64,000 nucleotides of DNA from Chryseobacterium sp. ISL-6 (GCF_018613715.1 NZ_JAGGPT010000005.1:372001-436000), one strand, 5' to 3'. Positions 7,924-17,277 are shown, counted from the first letter of the stretch. Translations and numbers: made by a program. The notes: generated from the sequence alone by a model not told the origin.

Positions 7924-10128
7924 ATGAAAAGAACATATTTTATTATAGCCGTTAATTTGGTTTCCTGTACACTGATTAATGCTCAAAAAACAAATTTAGC
8001 ACCTTCAGCACCAGTTACTGATGAATATTTCGGAACTAAAATAGTAGATGAATACAGAAATTTAGAAGATTTAAAAGATCCGGCTACAATTAACTGGATG
8101 AAATCTCAGGCTGATTATACCGATTCTGTACTTGGTGAACTCCCGTACAAAAAATATTTTGTGGATGAGAGATTGAAATTTGACAAGAGGACTGGATATT
8201 CAGTATCAACTTTAAAAATAACGGGCGATGACTTATACTTTTATTTAAAAAAAGCAGCAGACGACAAATATCAAAAATTATACTACAGAAAAGGATTTAA
8301 GGGAAAAGAAGAGTTTTTATATGATCCTGCAACTTTTATTTCCACCTTCGATCCGGGTTCAACACAGAAACATAATTTCACAATTAATTTTCTGAGTCCA
8401 AGCTGGGATGGGAGTAAGATTGCAATCTCGATGTCCGAGAATGGAAAGGAAATTTCTGAAGTCATTATCATGGATGTAAAGACAAAACAGATCTATCCGG
8501 AGGTAATTACCAATCTTGAGCCTACAACTGTTGGTCAGGTAAAATGGCTGGAAGATAATAACAGCTTCTTTTACACTTATTTTCCAGTGACAGATTCAAA
8601 CTCTCCGGAGTACACAAAAAATACAGAAGTAACTTTTTACAGATTGGGTGAAGATCCGAAAAAACGTAAAAATGTTTTTTCAAGAGTAAATAATCCAGAA
8701 TTGAATATTGATGAAGGCCGATTCCCAGGGATTGTTCAGTTCAATCAGAATGATCCTTATTTTATTGGGAATCTGGGTGATGTAGATGATTTTACCGATA
8801 CATTTATCATCAGCAGGAAAGATTTTGAAAAAGGAATTAAAAGCTGGAAACCCCTCTACTATAAGGCAGATAAGGTGTATGAAAAAAAACCGGTAGGAAA
8901 AGAAGTCTATTTTATGTCGGGATATAACTCGCCAAACTTTAAACTTTGTAAAACCGATCTTGAAAAACCGGATTTTAAAAATCCTGAAATTCTGGTTCCT
9001 GAAAAAAAGGATGAAACCATTAAAAGTTTTGAAATTACAAAAGATGGAATGTATTATACAACAACCAAAAATGGTGTTGATGCAAGATTCTATCTGTATA
9101 GAAATGGAAAAGATATTCCAATAAAACTACCTTTTGTCGCAGGAAGTGTTTCTATTGAGATAAAAGGTAAAGAGTATTCGGATGTCTGGATTTATTGTTC
9201 CGGCTGGGCCAATGAAACAAGAAGATTAAAATATGATTTGAAAACAAATCAGTTTGAAGAAGAAAATCTGGCACCATTGATTGCTTATCCTGAATTTGAA
9301 GGTGTAATTGTTGAAGAAACAAGTATAAAAGCAAGAGACGGGGTAGAAGTTCCTTTGACATTGGTTTATGATAAAAATATTAAAAAAACCGGAAATATTC
9401 CTGTTTTGATAGAGTCTTACGGAAGCTACGGAATGTCGTATAGTCCATTCTTTGCAAGAAGCTTTGGTATGTGGGCTAAAAAAGGCGGTATGGTTGCTAT
9501 TGCCCACGTAAGAGGCGGTGGTGAAAAAGGGGAAATCTGGCATAAAGCAGGCTACAAACAAACGAAGCCCAATACCTGGAGAGATCTAATAGATTGTACT
9601 GAATATCTGATTAAAGAAGGCTACACTTCAAAAGAAAAGGTAGCCATCTGGGGAGGTAGTGCAGGTGGAATTACTGTTGGAAGAGCTGTTACAGAGAGAC
9701 CAGATCTATTTAAAGCAGTGATTGTTGATGTGGGATCTACTAATACAATCAGAAGTGAAATTACACCTAATGGCCCTGGAAATATTCCTGAGTTTGGAAC
9801 AGTAACTAAGCCTGATGAATTTAAAGCTTTATTGGAAATGGATGCTTTCCACCACATAAAAAAAGGAGAAAAATATCCTGCTACTTTGATTACAACCGGG
9901 ATTAATGACAGCAGGGTTGTTTCATGGATGCCCGCTAAATTTGCCGCGAAACTAATGGCAAATGACGCTTCTGACAATCCAATACTTTTTAAAGTAGATT
10001 ACGAAGGTGGACATATGGGTGGTGCTGATCTTGCGCGTGCATATGCCAATGTAGGAGAAGTTTTTGCTTTTGTTGCCTGGCAATTAGGACTTCCCGGTTA
10101 TCAACCAAAAGAAAATAAAAAGAAATAA
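7924..10128 (+). CDS. prolyl oligopeptidase family serine peptidase (S9A)
   Basis: A 734-aa enzyme expected to cleave peptides after proline. The N-terminus MKRTYFIIAVNLVSCTLINAQ is a signal peptide, so it acts in the periplasm. Residues ~30-430 form the beta-propeller lid, and the alpha/beta-hydrolase domain follows. The catalytic triad is visible: Ser579 in GGSAGG, Asp662 in TGINDSRV and His697 in GGHMGG. Family members more often read GGSNGG, so the Ala after Ser is a mild variation. It runs convergently toward the outer-membrane protein gene with a shared hairpin between them. Confidence 0.9.
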   Translation: MKRTYFIIAVNLVSCTLINAQKTNLAPSAPVTDEYFGTKIVDEYRNLEDLKDPATINWMKSQADYTDSVLGELPYKKYFVDERLKFDKRTGYSVSTLKITGDDLYFYLKKAADDKYQKLYYRKGFKGKEEFLYDPATFISTFDPGSTQKHNFTINFLSPSWDGSKIAISMSENGKEISEVIIMDVKTKQIYPEVITNLEPTTVGQVKWLEDNNSFFYTYFPVTDSNSPEYTKNTEVTFYRLGEDPKKRKNVFSRVNNPELNIDEGRFPGIVQFNQNDPYFIGNLGDVDDFTDTFIISRKDFEKGIKSWKPLYYKADKVYEKKPVGKEVYFMSGYNSPNFKLCKTDLEKPDFKNPEILVPEKKDETIKSFEITKDGMYYTTTKNGVDARFYLYRNGKDIPIKLPFVAGSVSIEIKGKEYSDVWIYCSGWANETRRLKYDLKTNQFEEENLAPLIAYPEFEGVIVEETSIKARDGVEVPLTLVYDKNIKKTGNIPVLIESYGSYGMSYSPFFARSFGMWAKKGGMVAIAHVRGGGEKGEIWHKAGYKQTKPNTWRDLIDCTEYLIKEGYTSKEKVAIWGGSAGGITVGRAVTERPDLFKAVIVDVGSTNTIRSEITPNGPGNIPEFGTVTKPDEFKALLEMDAFHHIKKGEKYPATLITTGINDSRVVSWMPAKFAAKLMANDASDNPILFKVDYEGGHMGGADLARAYANVGEVFAFVAWQLGLPGYQPKENKKK

Positions 10129-10160
10129 ATTTTAAGACAATTCTTTGATTTTATTAAATA

Positions 10161-10199
10161 AGAAACGGACTTTTTGAGAATTCAAAAAAGTCCGTTTCT
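10161..10199. terminator. Bidirectional terminator between convergent genes
   Basis: A long inverted repeat, AGAAACGGACTTTTT against AAAAAGTCCGTTTCT, lies between the stops of the peptidase (+) and the beta-barrel gene (-). It can serve both strands. Confidence 0.75.
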
Positions 10200-10222
10200 G
10201 TTATTAACAATTAAAATTTTAT

Positions 10223-12388
10223 TTATTTTCCGCCGCCACCGTTTTTCTCAACATCGGTTTTGGTGTTTGTCTTTACTTTTTGATTTCCAAATCTTTTTAC
10301 GAATGAAAGTGAGAAACCATACCAATCCGACTGTGTAGAATTTCTAAAGGCTCCGACCGGACTGAAGGTAGTTGAATCAAAATTAGGTCTCTGGAAAATA
10401 TTCATCAGCTGTAGGCTGACTTCCATCTGTGTTTTAGGAAATATTTTAGTTACAGAAATATTATGAAAAACATTCGTGTTGTTCGCATAAGAATTTCCGT
10501 TGTTTTGATTGGATACTTCTACCCATGCACTCAGATTGATGTTCTTATTAAAAAGATTGGTGTAAGAGATATTAGTGGATCCACCCCAATAACTGATATA
10601 CTTAGCTCCCTTCAAATCATTTTTTGTATTAAAATCGCTGTTGTCAATATAGTACCATCCAAATCCGACATTCACACTTAGTTTGTTTTTCAGAAAGGTC
10701 TGATTGGTATTGGCAAAAAGATAATACTTTTGAACCCGGCCACTAAAATTTCCTGGGTAGGTAATTGTCTTGTCTTTTTGTGGCGGTGTATTTTCTTCAG
10801 TAGTATAAGTTGTCCAATAGTCCTGATTGGTATACATATACCTTGCAGAAATAAAATATTTTTTCAGAATTCCGAATTTCATATAAAGTCTGTCACTAGG
10901 ATTGGGTTGTAAATCCATATTTCCTCTGGAATAGAATCCATCATAATTAGGGATAAGAAAAGGATTGAATTCCGTATACCACGGACGCCAGATATTACGG
11001 TTATAGGTCAAACTCAAATCATATTTATCTGAAAAATTGTATTTCAGCAATATGTTGGGAAGAAAAGTACCATAAGAATCTTTTCTTGAAGTACCTGCTA
11101 TATCCTGTCGCAGTTTGAAACTAATATATTCATAGCGGATTCCGATTCTGGTTTCCAGCTTTTTGAAAAAGGTTTTGCTATAGTTGGCATAAACGGAATT
11201 AATATTATCCTGATAATGGAAATTATCATTTGTTCTTAAACTGCTGTCTATCATATTTCCAGACAGATCATATGGAGCTACATTGTTATTGAAGTCCATT
11301 TTTCCCCCCACTTCAAATGTTGCTCCTGATTTCCCTAAAGGTTGCGTATAATCTACTTTTAGATAATAGTTACGGGTTTGATTATGGGAATTAATTCCTA
11401 TTTGATCCAACGTGGATTTATTACTATAATTTGTTATTAGATCATTAGTGTCTTTTTGAGAATCATAATTTGTACCGATATTAATATCTAAAATTTTATT
11501 TTTTTCTTTATCATAATATTTATAGAAAACATTGGTTCCCAGGGTACGGCTCAAGCCGGTTAAATCCTGATTTCGGTTATATGAGTCCTTAAAAACATCA
11601 TTTGCGTAATGTATTCCTTCTGCATCTGAAAAAGTAGATCTTTTGCTCTGATAGTATTCCAGAATAACCCCAACATTATTTTTATCATTCAGTTCATATT
11701 CTGAAGTAGAAGATAAAGAAGGGCTTTTGTTTCGGTCCGTATTTATGATATTGATGGAGGTAACATCATTATCCTTGTATAAAGACTGGGTGTTGGAATT
11801 TTTTTGTGACCACGTATTATCACTGTAGCTTCCAATAAAGGTCTGCGTAAATTTTTTCTTATGATAATTAAGATTAAAATTGGTGTATTGTGAGTTTTTT
11901 CTATTTTGTCTGTTGTTCAGGGTAACACTTCCTTTCATCCCTTCATCATCACGTTTTTTCAATACGATGTTGATTACCGATCCGGCACTTTCATAACGCG
12001 AAGAAGGACTGGTGATCACTTCTATTTTCATCAGGTTGTCCGCAGGAATCGTAGCCAGATATTCTTTCAGCTCTTTTCCTGTAAAAACTGATTTTCTGTC
12101 ATTGATATAAACAGTAACCTTTTCACCTTCAGCTTTTATAACATCGTTATTATCAATACTAACCAAAGGAGTCATTCTAAGAACATCCCAGGTAGTATTT
12201 CCTGCAAGGATAGAACTATTGGCTACATTAAAAACAGTTCTGTCAACTTTAGATTCTACTGTTGGTTTTCTGACAACAAGGGTAACAGCTTCTATGTCTT
12301 TTTGTTTAACCGAATCTTTTTTTACCTGAGCTAAAGATAAAGAAGCGGTTAATATCGCGATTGTAGATATAATTATTTTCATTTTCAA
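10223..12388 (-). CDS. outer membrane beta-barrel protein (TonB-dependent receptor-like)
   Basis: A 721-aa outer-membrane protein with signal peptide MKMKIIISTIAILTASLSLAQ. Residues ~30-130 form a plug-like domain (DVLRMTPLVSIDNND, VTVYINDRKS, IEVITSPSSRYESAGS) as in the OMP_b-brl_3 family, and the remainder is aromatic-rich beta barrel. No carboxypeptidase-like N-terminal domain and no SusD partner are present, so it is not a typical SusC. The C-terminus ends in a glycine-rich tail (NGGGGK) rather than an aromatic residue, which is slightly odd. The transported substrate, if any, is unknown. Confidence 0.82.
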   Translation of the reverse strand: MKMKIIISTIAILTASLSLAQVKKDSVKQKDIEAVTLVVRKPTVESKVDRTVFNVANSSILAGNTTWDVLRMTPLVSIDNNDVIKAEGEKVTVYINDRKSVFTGKELKEYLATIPADNLMKIEVITSPSSRYESAGSVINIVLKKRDDEGMKGSVTLNNRQNRKNSQYTNFNLNYHKKKFTQTFIGSYSDNTWSQKNSNTQSLYKDNDVTSINIINTDRNKSPSLSSTSEYELNDKNNVGVILEYYQSKRSTFSDAEGIHYANDVFKDSYNRNQDLTGLSRTLGTNVFYKYYDKEKNKILDINIGTNYDSQKDTNDLITNYSNKSTLDQIGINSHNQTRNYYLKVDYTQPLGKSGATFEVGGKMDFNNNVAPYDLSGNMIDSSLRTNDNFHYQDNINSVYANYSKTFFKKLETRIGIRYEYISFKLRQDIAGTSRKDSYGTFLPNILLKYNFSDKYDLSLTYNRNIWRPWYTEFNPFLIPNYDGFYSRGNMDLQPNPSDRLYMKFGILKKYFISARYMYTNQDYWTTYTTEENTPPQKDKTITYPGNFSGRVQKYYLFANTNQTFLKNKLSVNVGFGWYYIDNSDFNTKNDLKGAKYISYWGGSTNISYTNLFNKNINLSAWVEVSNQNNGNSYANNTNVFHNISVTKIFPKTQMEVSLQLMNIFQRPNFDSTTFSPVGAFRNSTQSDWYGFSLSFVKRFGNQKVKTNTKTDVEKNGGGGK

Positions 12389-12516
12389 GGGGGCGTTTCA
12401 ATTGATAAGACAACCGACCTGTGATATATGTTACATCAGTTTGTGAAAAAATGAAAAAAAAATAATGCTTATTTGGATAGTGACGATCTTGAAGATAATT
12501 GGTTTGAAGAATAAAG

Positions 12517-12547
12517 TAAAAAAGACTGTCTTTTGAGACAGCCTTTC
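12517..12547 (-). terminator. Terminator of the lipoprotein gene
   Basis: On the minus strand CTGTCTCAAAAGACAG forms a stem followed by a T run. It lies directly after the lipoprotein stop (12572) and before the beta-barrel gene. Confidence 0.7.
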
Positions 12548-12571
12548 GCTTATTATAAAAAAATAGAACCA

Positions 12572-13057
12572 TTATGGCTCTGGATGAGTTGTCGGTGTAT
12601 GGATAATATCATAATACACTGACTGATTGTTTGCGTCAGGAAACACTCTATAGGTAAATTCCTGTTTCGTTAATACCGTAATTTTTACGACTCTCGTGAA
12701 AAGAACATTCCCATTATTGTCTTTTGCAACAATGGTTCTTGTAGTTCCATCTGCAGAAATAGACCAATCGCCATGCATCTTTGGAGAGTTATCCAGGTTG
12801 TACATCGTAAATGTTCCATCTGCCTTGAAATAGGCAAATCCCACAAAATTAACTACGTTTGAATCTGTTAAGGGAACAGGCTGTCCGTTCTGATTTTTAG
12901 CGTTTGTCGTTTCCCAGGGGGTAGAAGCCAGTACTTGTGAAGGAGTAAGCTCAGGTTCTACAACTACGATCTCTTCATCATTATCTGAACATGATGCAGC
13001 GGTAATTGTTAAAGCAAACATTGCTAAGAGATAACATAATTTTTTTAATGCATTCAT
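12572..13057 (-). CDS. DUF4822-like lipoprotein
   Basis: A 161-aa protein with an N-terminal hydrophobic segment ending in AASCS, a lipobox with Cys23. After an acidic linker the sequence STPWETT, FVGFAYFKADGTFTMY, GDWSISADG.TRTIVAKD and a terminal IIHTPTTHPEP looks like the DUF4822 family, small beta-barrel proteins of unknown function. It is expected to be anchored in the outer or inner membrane facing the periplasm. It is divergent from the AraC-type regulator, which may control it. Confidence 0.75.
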   Translation of the reverse strand: MNALKKLCYLLAMFALTITAASCSDNDEEIVVVEPELTPSQVLASTPWETTNAKNQNGQPVPLTDSNVVNFVGFAYFKADGTFTMYNLDNSPKMHGDWSISADGTTRTIVAKDNNGNVLFTRVVKITVLTKQEFTYRVFPDANNQSVYYDIIHTPTTHPEP

Positions 13058-13211
13058 AATGGATAGGTTTTAAACAGAGCAAACTTATTCTATATAAAAA
13101 TCAAAAAATTGTATGAAATATCTCATTTGTTGTAAAAAATATCATTGATTGTTGCTATTTTTTGATACGTCAAAAGCTATAACTTATAATCACTAATACA
13201 TTTGATATTTG

Positions 13212-13219
13212 TAAATTTG
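13212..13219 (+). promoter_or_regulatory. -7 box (TAAATTTG) of the AraC-type regulator
   Basis: TAAATTTG matches TAnnTTTG and ends 22 bp before the ATG at 13242, giving a short leader. The -33 element is not clear. Confidence 0.45.
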
Positions 13220-13241
13220 AATATTCAAGATGACATAGAGT

Positions 13242-14096
13242 ATGTATGATGAAACACTTATCCTTGATAAAGAGATAAAGGATTCTTTTCAGGTAAAAAA
13301 ACTTACCCAATCGGTTTTCGGGGAAGCTGATGTAATAAGTGTTACCTATAATCGGGTACTGATCATCCATGAAGGAAAAGGCACACTTATTATTGATGAT
13401 AATGAATTTGATATAGAAGGATCAGAAGTATTTGTTATATCGAAAGGACAGGTGTTTTCTTTTTCTTACCAAACGAAATGGTCGGGATTTGAAATAAGCT
13501 TCGGTGACTGTTTCTGGGAAAAGGCACCTTCAAGTGCTTCTAATTGTAAATTATTACTGTTCAATGATGCTGCTCTTCATCAGAGATTATCTTTAAAGGA
13601 AAAAGATTTTTATGAACTGAATGCTATTTGTGAAATTCTCTTAAAAGAAAGTATAAGCAATGATTATCCCAATAAGCTTGATGCGATGGCGGCTTATTTA
13701 AAAATTCTTATGATTAAGCTTGCTAATGCTGCCCCAGCTTTTCAGGAAAGCCTTGACGATTTTGATAACCAGATCTATCGTCGTTTCCTGGAATTGGTTA
13801 ATAAACAGTATAATCAAATGCATGATGTTTCATACTATGCAGACCAGTTAATGGTTACTCCTCGTAAACTTTCTGAAATATCTAAAAAGAAAAGTGGAAA
13901 AGGTGCTAAGGAAATCATAGCCGGACAAGTGATCGCCGAATCGAAACGGCAGCTGCAGTTTTCAGCTAAAACAATCAAGGAAATTGCTTATCAGCTTTCA
14001 TTCAGTACACCAGAGCAGTTTAGCCATTTTTTCAAAAAGCAAACCAATACTTCGCCTTTGGATTATCGAAAGATCTTTGTAAATATTGGCAGGTAA
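13242..14096 (+). CDS. AraC family transcriptional regulator
   Basis: A 284-aa protein. The C-terminal ~100 residues contain two helix-turn-helix segments (DVSYYADQLMVTPRKLSEI and IKEIAYQLSFSTPEQFSHFFK), followed by the family signature ending TSPLDYRK. The N-terminal half looks like a cupin-type sensing domain (GKGTLIIDDNEFDIEG, VFVISKGQVFSF). The effector is unknown. It is divergent from the DUF4822-like lipoprotein gene and upstream of an HD-domain gene; either could be its target. Confidence 0.85.
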   Translation: MYDETLILDKEIKDSFQVKKLTQSVFGEADVISVTYNRVLIIHEGKGTLIIDDNEFDIEGSEVFVISKGQVFSFSYQTKWSGFEISFGDCFWEKAPSSASNCKLLLFNDAALHQRLSLKEKDFYELNAICEILLKESISNDYPNKLDAMAAYLKILMIKLANAAPAFQESLDDFDNQIYRRFLELVNKQYNQMHDVSYYADQLMVTPRKLSEISKKKSGKGAKEIIAGQVIAESKRQLQFSAKTIKEIAYQLSFSTPEQFSHFFKKQTNTSPLDYRKIFVNIGR

Positions 14097-14135
14097 TACG
14101 AAGATTCTGACATTCCATACAAGGATGTCTAAACC

Positions 14136-14143
14136 TATTTTTG
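14136..14143 (+). promoter_or_regulatory. -7 box (TATTTTTG) of the HD-domain gene
   Basis: TATTTTTG matches TAnnTTTG, 21 bp before the chosen ATG at 14165. This position argues against the earlier in-frame ATG at 14141. Confidence 0.45.
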
Positions 14144-14164
14144 TATTCAATAAAATATAAAAAT

Positions 14165-14815
14165 ATGTCAGTTCAAAGATTAAAAAGTGTGGCCGGAATT
14201 AGTATTCCCGACAGTAAAATCGCTACAGAAGCTACCGAATTGTTATTAGAACACGGAACCGAATTTATCTATAATCATTCATTAAGGGTTTTTCTTTTTT
14301 CTTCATTAAATGGGAAGAGGAGAAATATGGAATATGACCAAGAGCTCCTTTATGTAAGTTCAGTCTTTCATGACCTGGGTTTGGTTTCACATTACAGCAG
14401 CGCGGATCTGAGATTTGAAGTTGATGGAGCCAATGCAGCCAGAGATTTTCTAAAAAGTCACGGTCTTCCAAAAGATCAGCTGCAATTGGTTTGGGATACA
14501 ATAGCATTTCATACCACAATTGGAATTGCGGAACATAAAGAAAACGAAGTTGCTCTGATGTATTCCGGAGTAGGATTGGACGTGATGGGAGAAGGTTATG
14601 AACATCTTAGTGAGACCAATAGAAATGCAATTATAGAGGCATTCCCAAGAAATGATTTCAAAAATAAAATTATCCCAACATTCTTCGATGGATTTAAACA
14701 TAAAACAGAGACAACTTTCGGAAATATTAAAGCCGATGTCTGTGCCTTTATGATTCCTAATTTCGAAAGAAAAAATTTCTGCAATTGTATCTTACATTCT
14801 CCATGGAGCGAGTAG
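14165..14815 (+). CDS. HD domain-containing protein (cyanamide hydratase-like)
   Basis: A 216-aa protein. I place the start at 14165 (MSVQRLKSVAGISIPDS), because the upstream ATG at 14141 lies at the promoter box. The HD signature is split as usual: NHSLRVFLFSS supplies the first His, VSSVFHDLGLV the HD pair, and DTIAFHTTIGIAEH further metal-binding His residues. The arrangement resembles the HD proteins annotated as cyanamide hydratase-like in fungi and bacteria; the true substrate is unknown. A SnoaL-like gene follows 49 bp downstream. Confidence 0.75.
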   Translation: MSVQRLKSVAGISIPDSKIATEATELLLEHGTEFIYNHSLRVFLFSSLNGKRRNMEYDQELLYVSSVFHDLGLVSHYSSADLRFEVDGANAARDFLKSHGLPKDQLQLVWDTIAFHTTIGIAEHKENEVALMYSGVGLDVMGEGYEHLSETNRNAIIEAFPRNDFKNKIIPTFFDGFKHKTETTFGNIKADVCAFMIPNFERKNFCNCILHSPWSE

Positions 14816-14864
14816 ATGTTTTATCGTAAATTTACATATTGATGAAAATTATCAATCATAAGGT

Positions 14865-15287
14865 ATGGATTTACAACTTGAAAAAAACAAAGAAGTCGTT
14901 AAGCGTTTTAATAAAGAAGTAATTGAAAACGGTAATGTTGAGGTCTTCGAAGAATTAATGGATGATCATTTTATTAATCATTCTGCCCCACAAGGGGCTG
15001 ACAATAGAAAACAGGGAATGATTAATACATTTAACTCTGTTTTGAGACCTGCAATGCCCGATATTCAGGTTACGATTCTTCAACAGATTGCAGAGGGAGA
15101 TCTGGTTACCACCCGGAAAAATATTTCTGGAACTCATACCGGAAATTTCATGGGAATTGCTCCGTCTGGAAGAAGAATAAGTATTGATGTTATTGATATT
15201 GTGCGCCTTAAAAACGGTAAATACGCTGAACACTGGGGGATTAATAATTTGTCTGTTGTTTTAGCACAGTTGAGGAATAATGATTAG
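14865..15287 (+). CDS. SnoaL-like ester cyclase family protein
   Basis: A 140-aa protein of the NTF2/SnoaL-like fold. The pattern NKEVVKRFNKEVIENGNVEVFEELMDDHFINH, then PDIQVTILQQIAEGDLVTTR and GIAPSGRRISIDVIDIVRLKNGKYAEHWG, is typical of stand-alone polyketide-cyclase-like proteins, most of which have no known substrate. The 49-bp gap to the HD gene allows co-transcription. A strong terminator follows. Confidence 0.8.
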   Translation: MDLQLEKNKEVVKRFNKEVIENGNVEVFEELMDDHFINHSAPQGADNRKQGMINTFNSVLRPAMPDIQVTILQQIAEGDLVTTRKNISGTHTGNFMGIAPSGRRISIDVIDIVRLKNGKYAEHWGINNLSVVLAQLRNND

Positions 15288-15310
15288 AAATTGAGAAAGA
15301 ATAAAACAAA

Positions 15311-15339
15311 AATCCTTATCATTGATGAGGATTTTTTTT
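15311..15339 (+). terminator. Terminator after the SnoaL-like gene
   Basis: AATCCTTATC pairs with GATGAGGATT (10 bp with one G-T pair) around a 3-nt loop, followed by seven T residues. Confidence 0.85.
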
Positions 15340-15435
15340 GTTCAAATTCAAATATTCCAAACCTTCAAAAAAACATAATAGCTTGTCTTTAGCATTATTA
15401 GAGAATCTGTTATTTTTATAAAAAATTATATAATT

Positions 15436-16077
15436 ATGTTCGAACTGTGTTCTTTGTTTTCAAATTCATGGAAAGAAAAATATGGTGCTATTTTATCGGA
15501 TGAACATCTGCAAAGTTTAGAGAAAAATATTCTGGCATATAAGAACGAGACTTTAAATTGGGATGTACCTTATTTTAATGAAGAGATAAAAGCAGATCGT
15601 GATCAGAGCTTTAGTAGTTTCATCAATATTTTTGAAGAAAACGATTCAGAAGAAAGAAAAGTTCAGAAGTTGGAGGCAATTCCATTTGAGTATTGGTTGG
15701 ATATTCTGGGACAAAGACTTACCTCTGCAAGTATTCGTGATGAAAGAGCTATTCCACCTCTTAAACATATCGTGATCGATAGCTGTCAAAAACCTTTTAA
15801 TGAAGAAATAACAATTGCTCAGAGAGCATGGGAAAAGCACCTTGGAAGGACGGAAGATATGTTTTGGGGCGAAATATCAGGGAATAATCTACAGAAACAG
15901 GAAAAAGTAATGGCGAAGATCAATGATGTCATTGAAAATAAAACATGGTGGAATGTATTCTTTCATTACAAGCATGAGCTTGTTTATGAAATAAGAGAGA
16001 AAAACGGTCATGGTATTCGCTGGAGCCATGGAGAAACCCAATTAATTGGCTTTCTGGAACCTTTTATCAATGAATAA
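15436..16077 (+). CDS. hypothetical protein
   Basis: I do not recognise this 213-aa protein. It is soluble and acidic, with many aromatic residues (YFNEEIKADRD, IPFEYWLDILGQRL, ENKTWWNVFFHYKHELVYEI). No signal peptide, membrane segment or catalytic motif stands out. It follows a strong terminator and precedes the element-bearing promoter at 16087. The coding look (long frame, ATG start, regular composition) is convincing. Confidence 0.65.
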   Translation: MFELCSLFSNSWKEKYGAILSDEHLQSLEKNILAYKNETLNWDVPYFNEEIKADRDQSFSSFINIFEENDSEERKVQKLEAIPFEYWLDILGQRLTSASIRDERAIPPLKHIVIDSCQKPFNEEITIAQRAWEKHLGRTEDMFWGEISGNNLQKQEKVMAKINDVIENKTWWNVFFHYKHELVYEIREKNGHGIRWSHGETQLIGFLEPFINE

Positions 16078-16086
16078 TTTCATACA

Positions 16087-16122
16087 ACGTAAAAAGATTG
16101 CGTACTAGGTTCTTTATTTTGC
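16087..16122 (+). promoter_or_regulatory. Conserved 20-bp element plus -7 box, copy 1 (before the 106-aa protein and tatD)
   Basis: ACGTAAAAAGATTGCGTACT at 16087-16106, then exactly 10 nt, then TTTTGC (16117-16122) as part of a -7 box. The same element with the same spacing occurs at 29353 and 30802. Copies 1 and 3 also share the upstream flank ATAATTTCATA (16074-16084 and 30791-30801). The element replaces the usual -33 TTG, so it is probably an activator or alternative sigma site. The predicted start is about 12 bp before the ATG at 16138. Confidence 0.65.
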
Positions 16123-16137
16123 TGAAATTTTTTAGAA

Positions 16138-16458
16138 ATGAAAAATATCTATAATAAGGGAACATTCCGATCGTATGAATATGGTAAGATTGGACCTTAT
16201 CTGAAAAAGTATGGAAACAAGAAGTGGCGTAGAACTGTACAAGCTGAAATAGAAGATCAATTGTGTGAATCTATTAGATTCCGAAAGCTCAGAAGGAAAA
16301 AGCAAAGATCGATCTGGGTAAAGATCACTAAAGAAGTCAATGGAAGAATACGCTCTAACCACAAAAAATTTTACAGCGAAAGATCTTTTAGAAGTGCTGT
16401 AAACAGTCCTCATGTTATAAGGTGTTTTTATATGACTAAAACAAAAAAAGAAAAATGA
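16138..16458 (+). CDS. small basic hypothetical protein
   Basis: A 106-aa, strongly basic protein (KKYGNKKWRRTVQAEIEDQL, FRKLRRKKQRSIWVKITKE, GRIRSNHKKFY) that I do not recognise. The charge suggests nucleic-acid binding. Its stop overlaps the tatD start by 4 bp (ATGA), showing translational coupling to that nuclease. Transcription would start from the element-bearing promoter at 16087, shared with the RNA-processing island near 29-31 kb. The opposite-strand frame over the same bases lacks these supports. Confidence 0.6.
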   Translation: MKNIYNKGTFRSYEYGKIGPYLKKYGNKKWRRTVQAEIEDQLCESIRFRKLRRKKQRSIWVKITKEVNGRIRSNHKKFYSERSFRSAVNSPHVIRCFYMTKTKKEK

Positions 16459-17243
16459 ATACATACATCGATATTGGCATTAACCTGACCAATAAACAGT
16501 TCAATAATGAACACGACGAAATAATTAACCGTGCTCTGGATAATGGAGTAGAACAGATGATCCTTACCGGAACAAGTGTACGTGGAAGTAAAGAATCTGC
16601 TGAAATTGCAGGGGAATATCCGGAGGTCTTATTTTCTACAGCTGGAATCCATCCTCATGATGCAAAATCTTTTAATGGTGAGAGTATGAATGAACTCCGT
16701 AAACTATTAGCGCTTTCTCATGTGGTTTCAGTAGGAGAATGCGGACTTGATTTTGACCGTGATTTTTCTCCAAGGCCGATACAGGAAAAGTGTTATCAGG
16801 CACAACTTGAATTGGCTATAGAAATTAATAAACCACTTTTCCTTCATGAAAGATCTGCTTTTAAAAGATTTAATGAAATTACGGATGGCTATCTTTCCCA
16901 TCTTCCTAAAGCTGTTGTACATTGTTTTACTGGTACACCAGAAGAAGCAAAAGCCTATTTGGATAAGGGATTTTATCTTGGATTTACAGGAGCGATCAGC
17001 GATGAAAGAAGATTTAAACATCTCGAAGAAGTGATCAGATATGTTCCCTTGGATAGAATGATGATTGAAACAGATGCACCTTTCATGTTGCCTAAAAATA
17101 TTTCAGCACGAAATCAAAATCGTCGTAATGAACCTGCATTTCTGCTTTATATTGCACAGACCATTGCCCATTTGAAGAAAATAAGCATTGCTGAAGTGGC
17201 AGAAGAAACAACAGAAGTTACCAGGAAATTTTTCAAATTATAA
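16455..17243 (+). CDS. tatD: TatD family 3'-5' exonuclease / metal-dependent hydrolase
   Basis: A 262-aa protein very like E. coli TatD proper: it opens IDIGINLTNKQFNNEHDEII rather than with the more common DTHxH of YcfH-type paralogues, followed by LTGTSVRGSKESAEIA and STAGIHPHDAKSF. Metal ligands appear in GECGLDFDRDFS, FLHERSAF, VVHCFTGT and IETDAPF. TatD acts on RNA and DNA 3' ends and has been linked to oxidative DNA repair and RNA quality control. Its coupling to a basic small protein under the shared element makes it a likely member of the same regulon as the exonucleases at 29.5-30.6 kb. Confidence 0.88.
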   Translation: MNTYIDIGINLTNKQFNNEHDEIINRALDNGVEQMILTGTSVRGSKESAEIAGEYPEVLFSTAGIHPHDAKSFNGESMNELRKLLALSHVVSVGECGLDFDRDFSPRPIQEKCYQAQLELAIEINKPLFLHERSAFKRFNEITDGYLSHLPKAVVHCFTGTPEEAKAYLDKGFYLGFTGAISDERRFKHLEEVIRYVPLDRMMIETDAPFMLPKNISARNQNRRNEPAFLLYIAQTIAHLKKISIAEVAEETTEVTRKFFKL

Positions 17244-17277
17244 AAAAGAGCTCTACTGATTAAGTAAAGCTCTTTTT
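17243..17277. terminator. Terminator between tatD and deoD
   Basis: AAAAAGAGCT pairs with AGCTCTTTTT (10 bp) with T runs readable on both strands. It lies after the tatD stop and before the convergent deoD stop. Confidence 0.75.

Noticed and set aside
12306..12572. 88-codon minus-strand frame between the lipoprotein and beta-barrel genes
   Set aside because: It overlaps the signal peptide region of the beta-barrel gene and the lipoprotein terminator, and its translation has no recognisable features.
16132..16464. Minus-strand frame of 110 codons opposite the small basic protein
   Set aside because: The plus-strand gene has a promoter, an ATG and a 4-bp overlap with tatD; the minus frame has none and is Phe/Ser-rich as expected of an antisense shadow.
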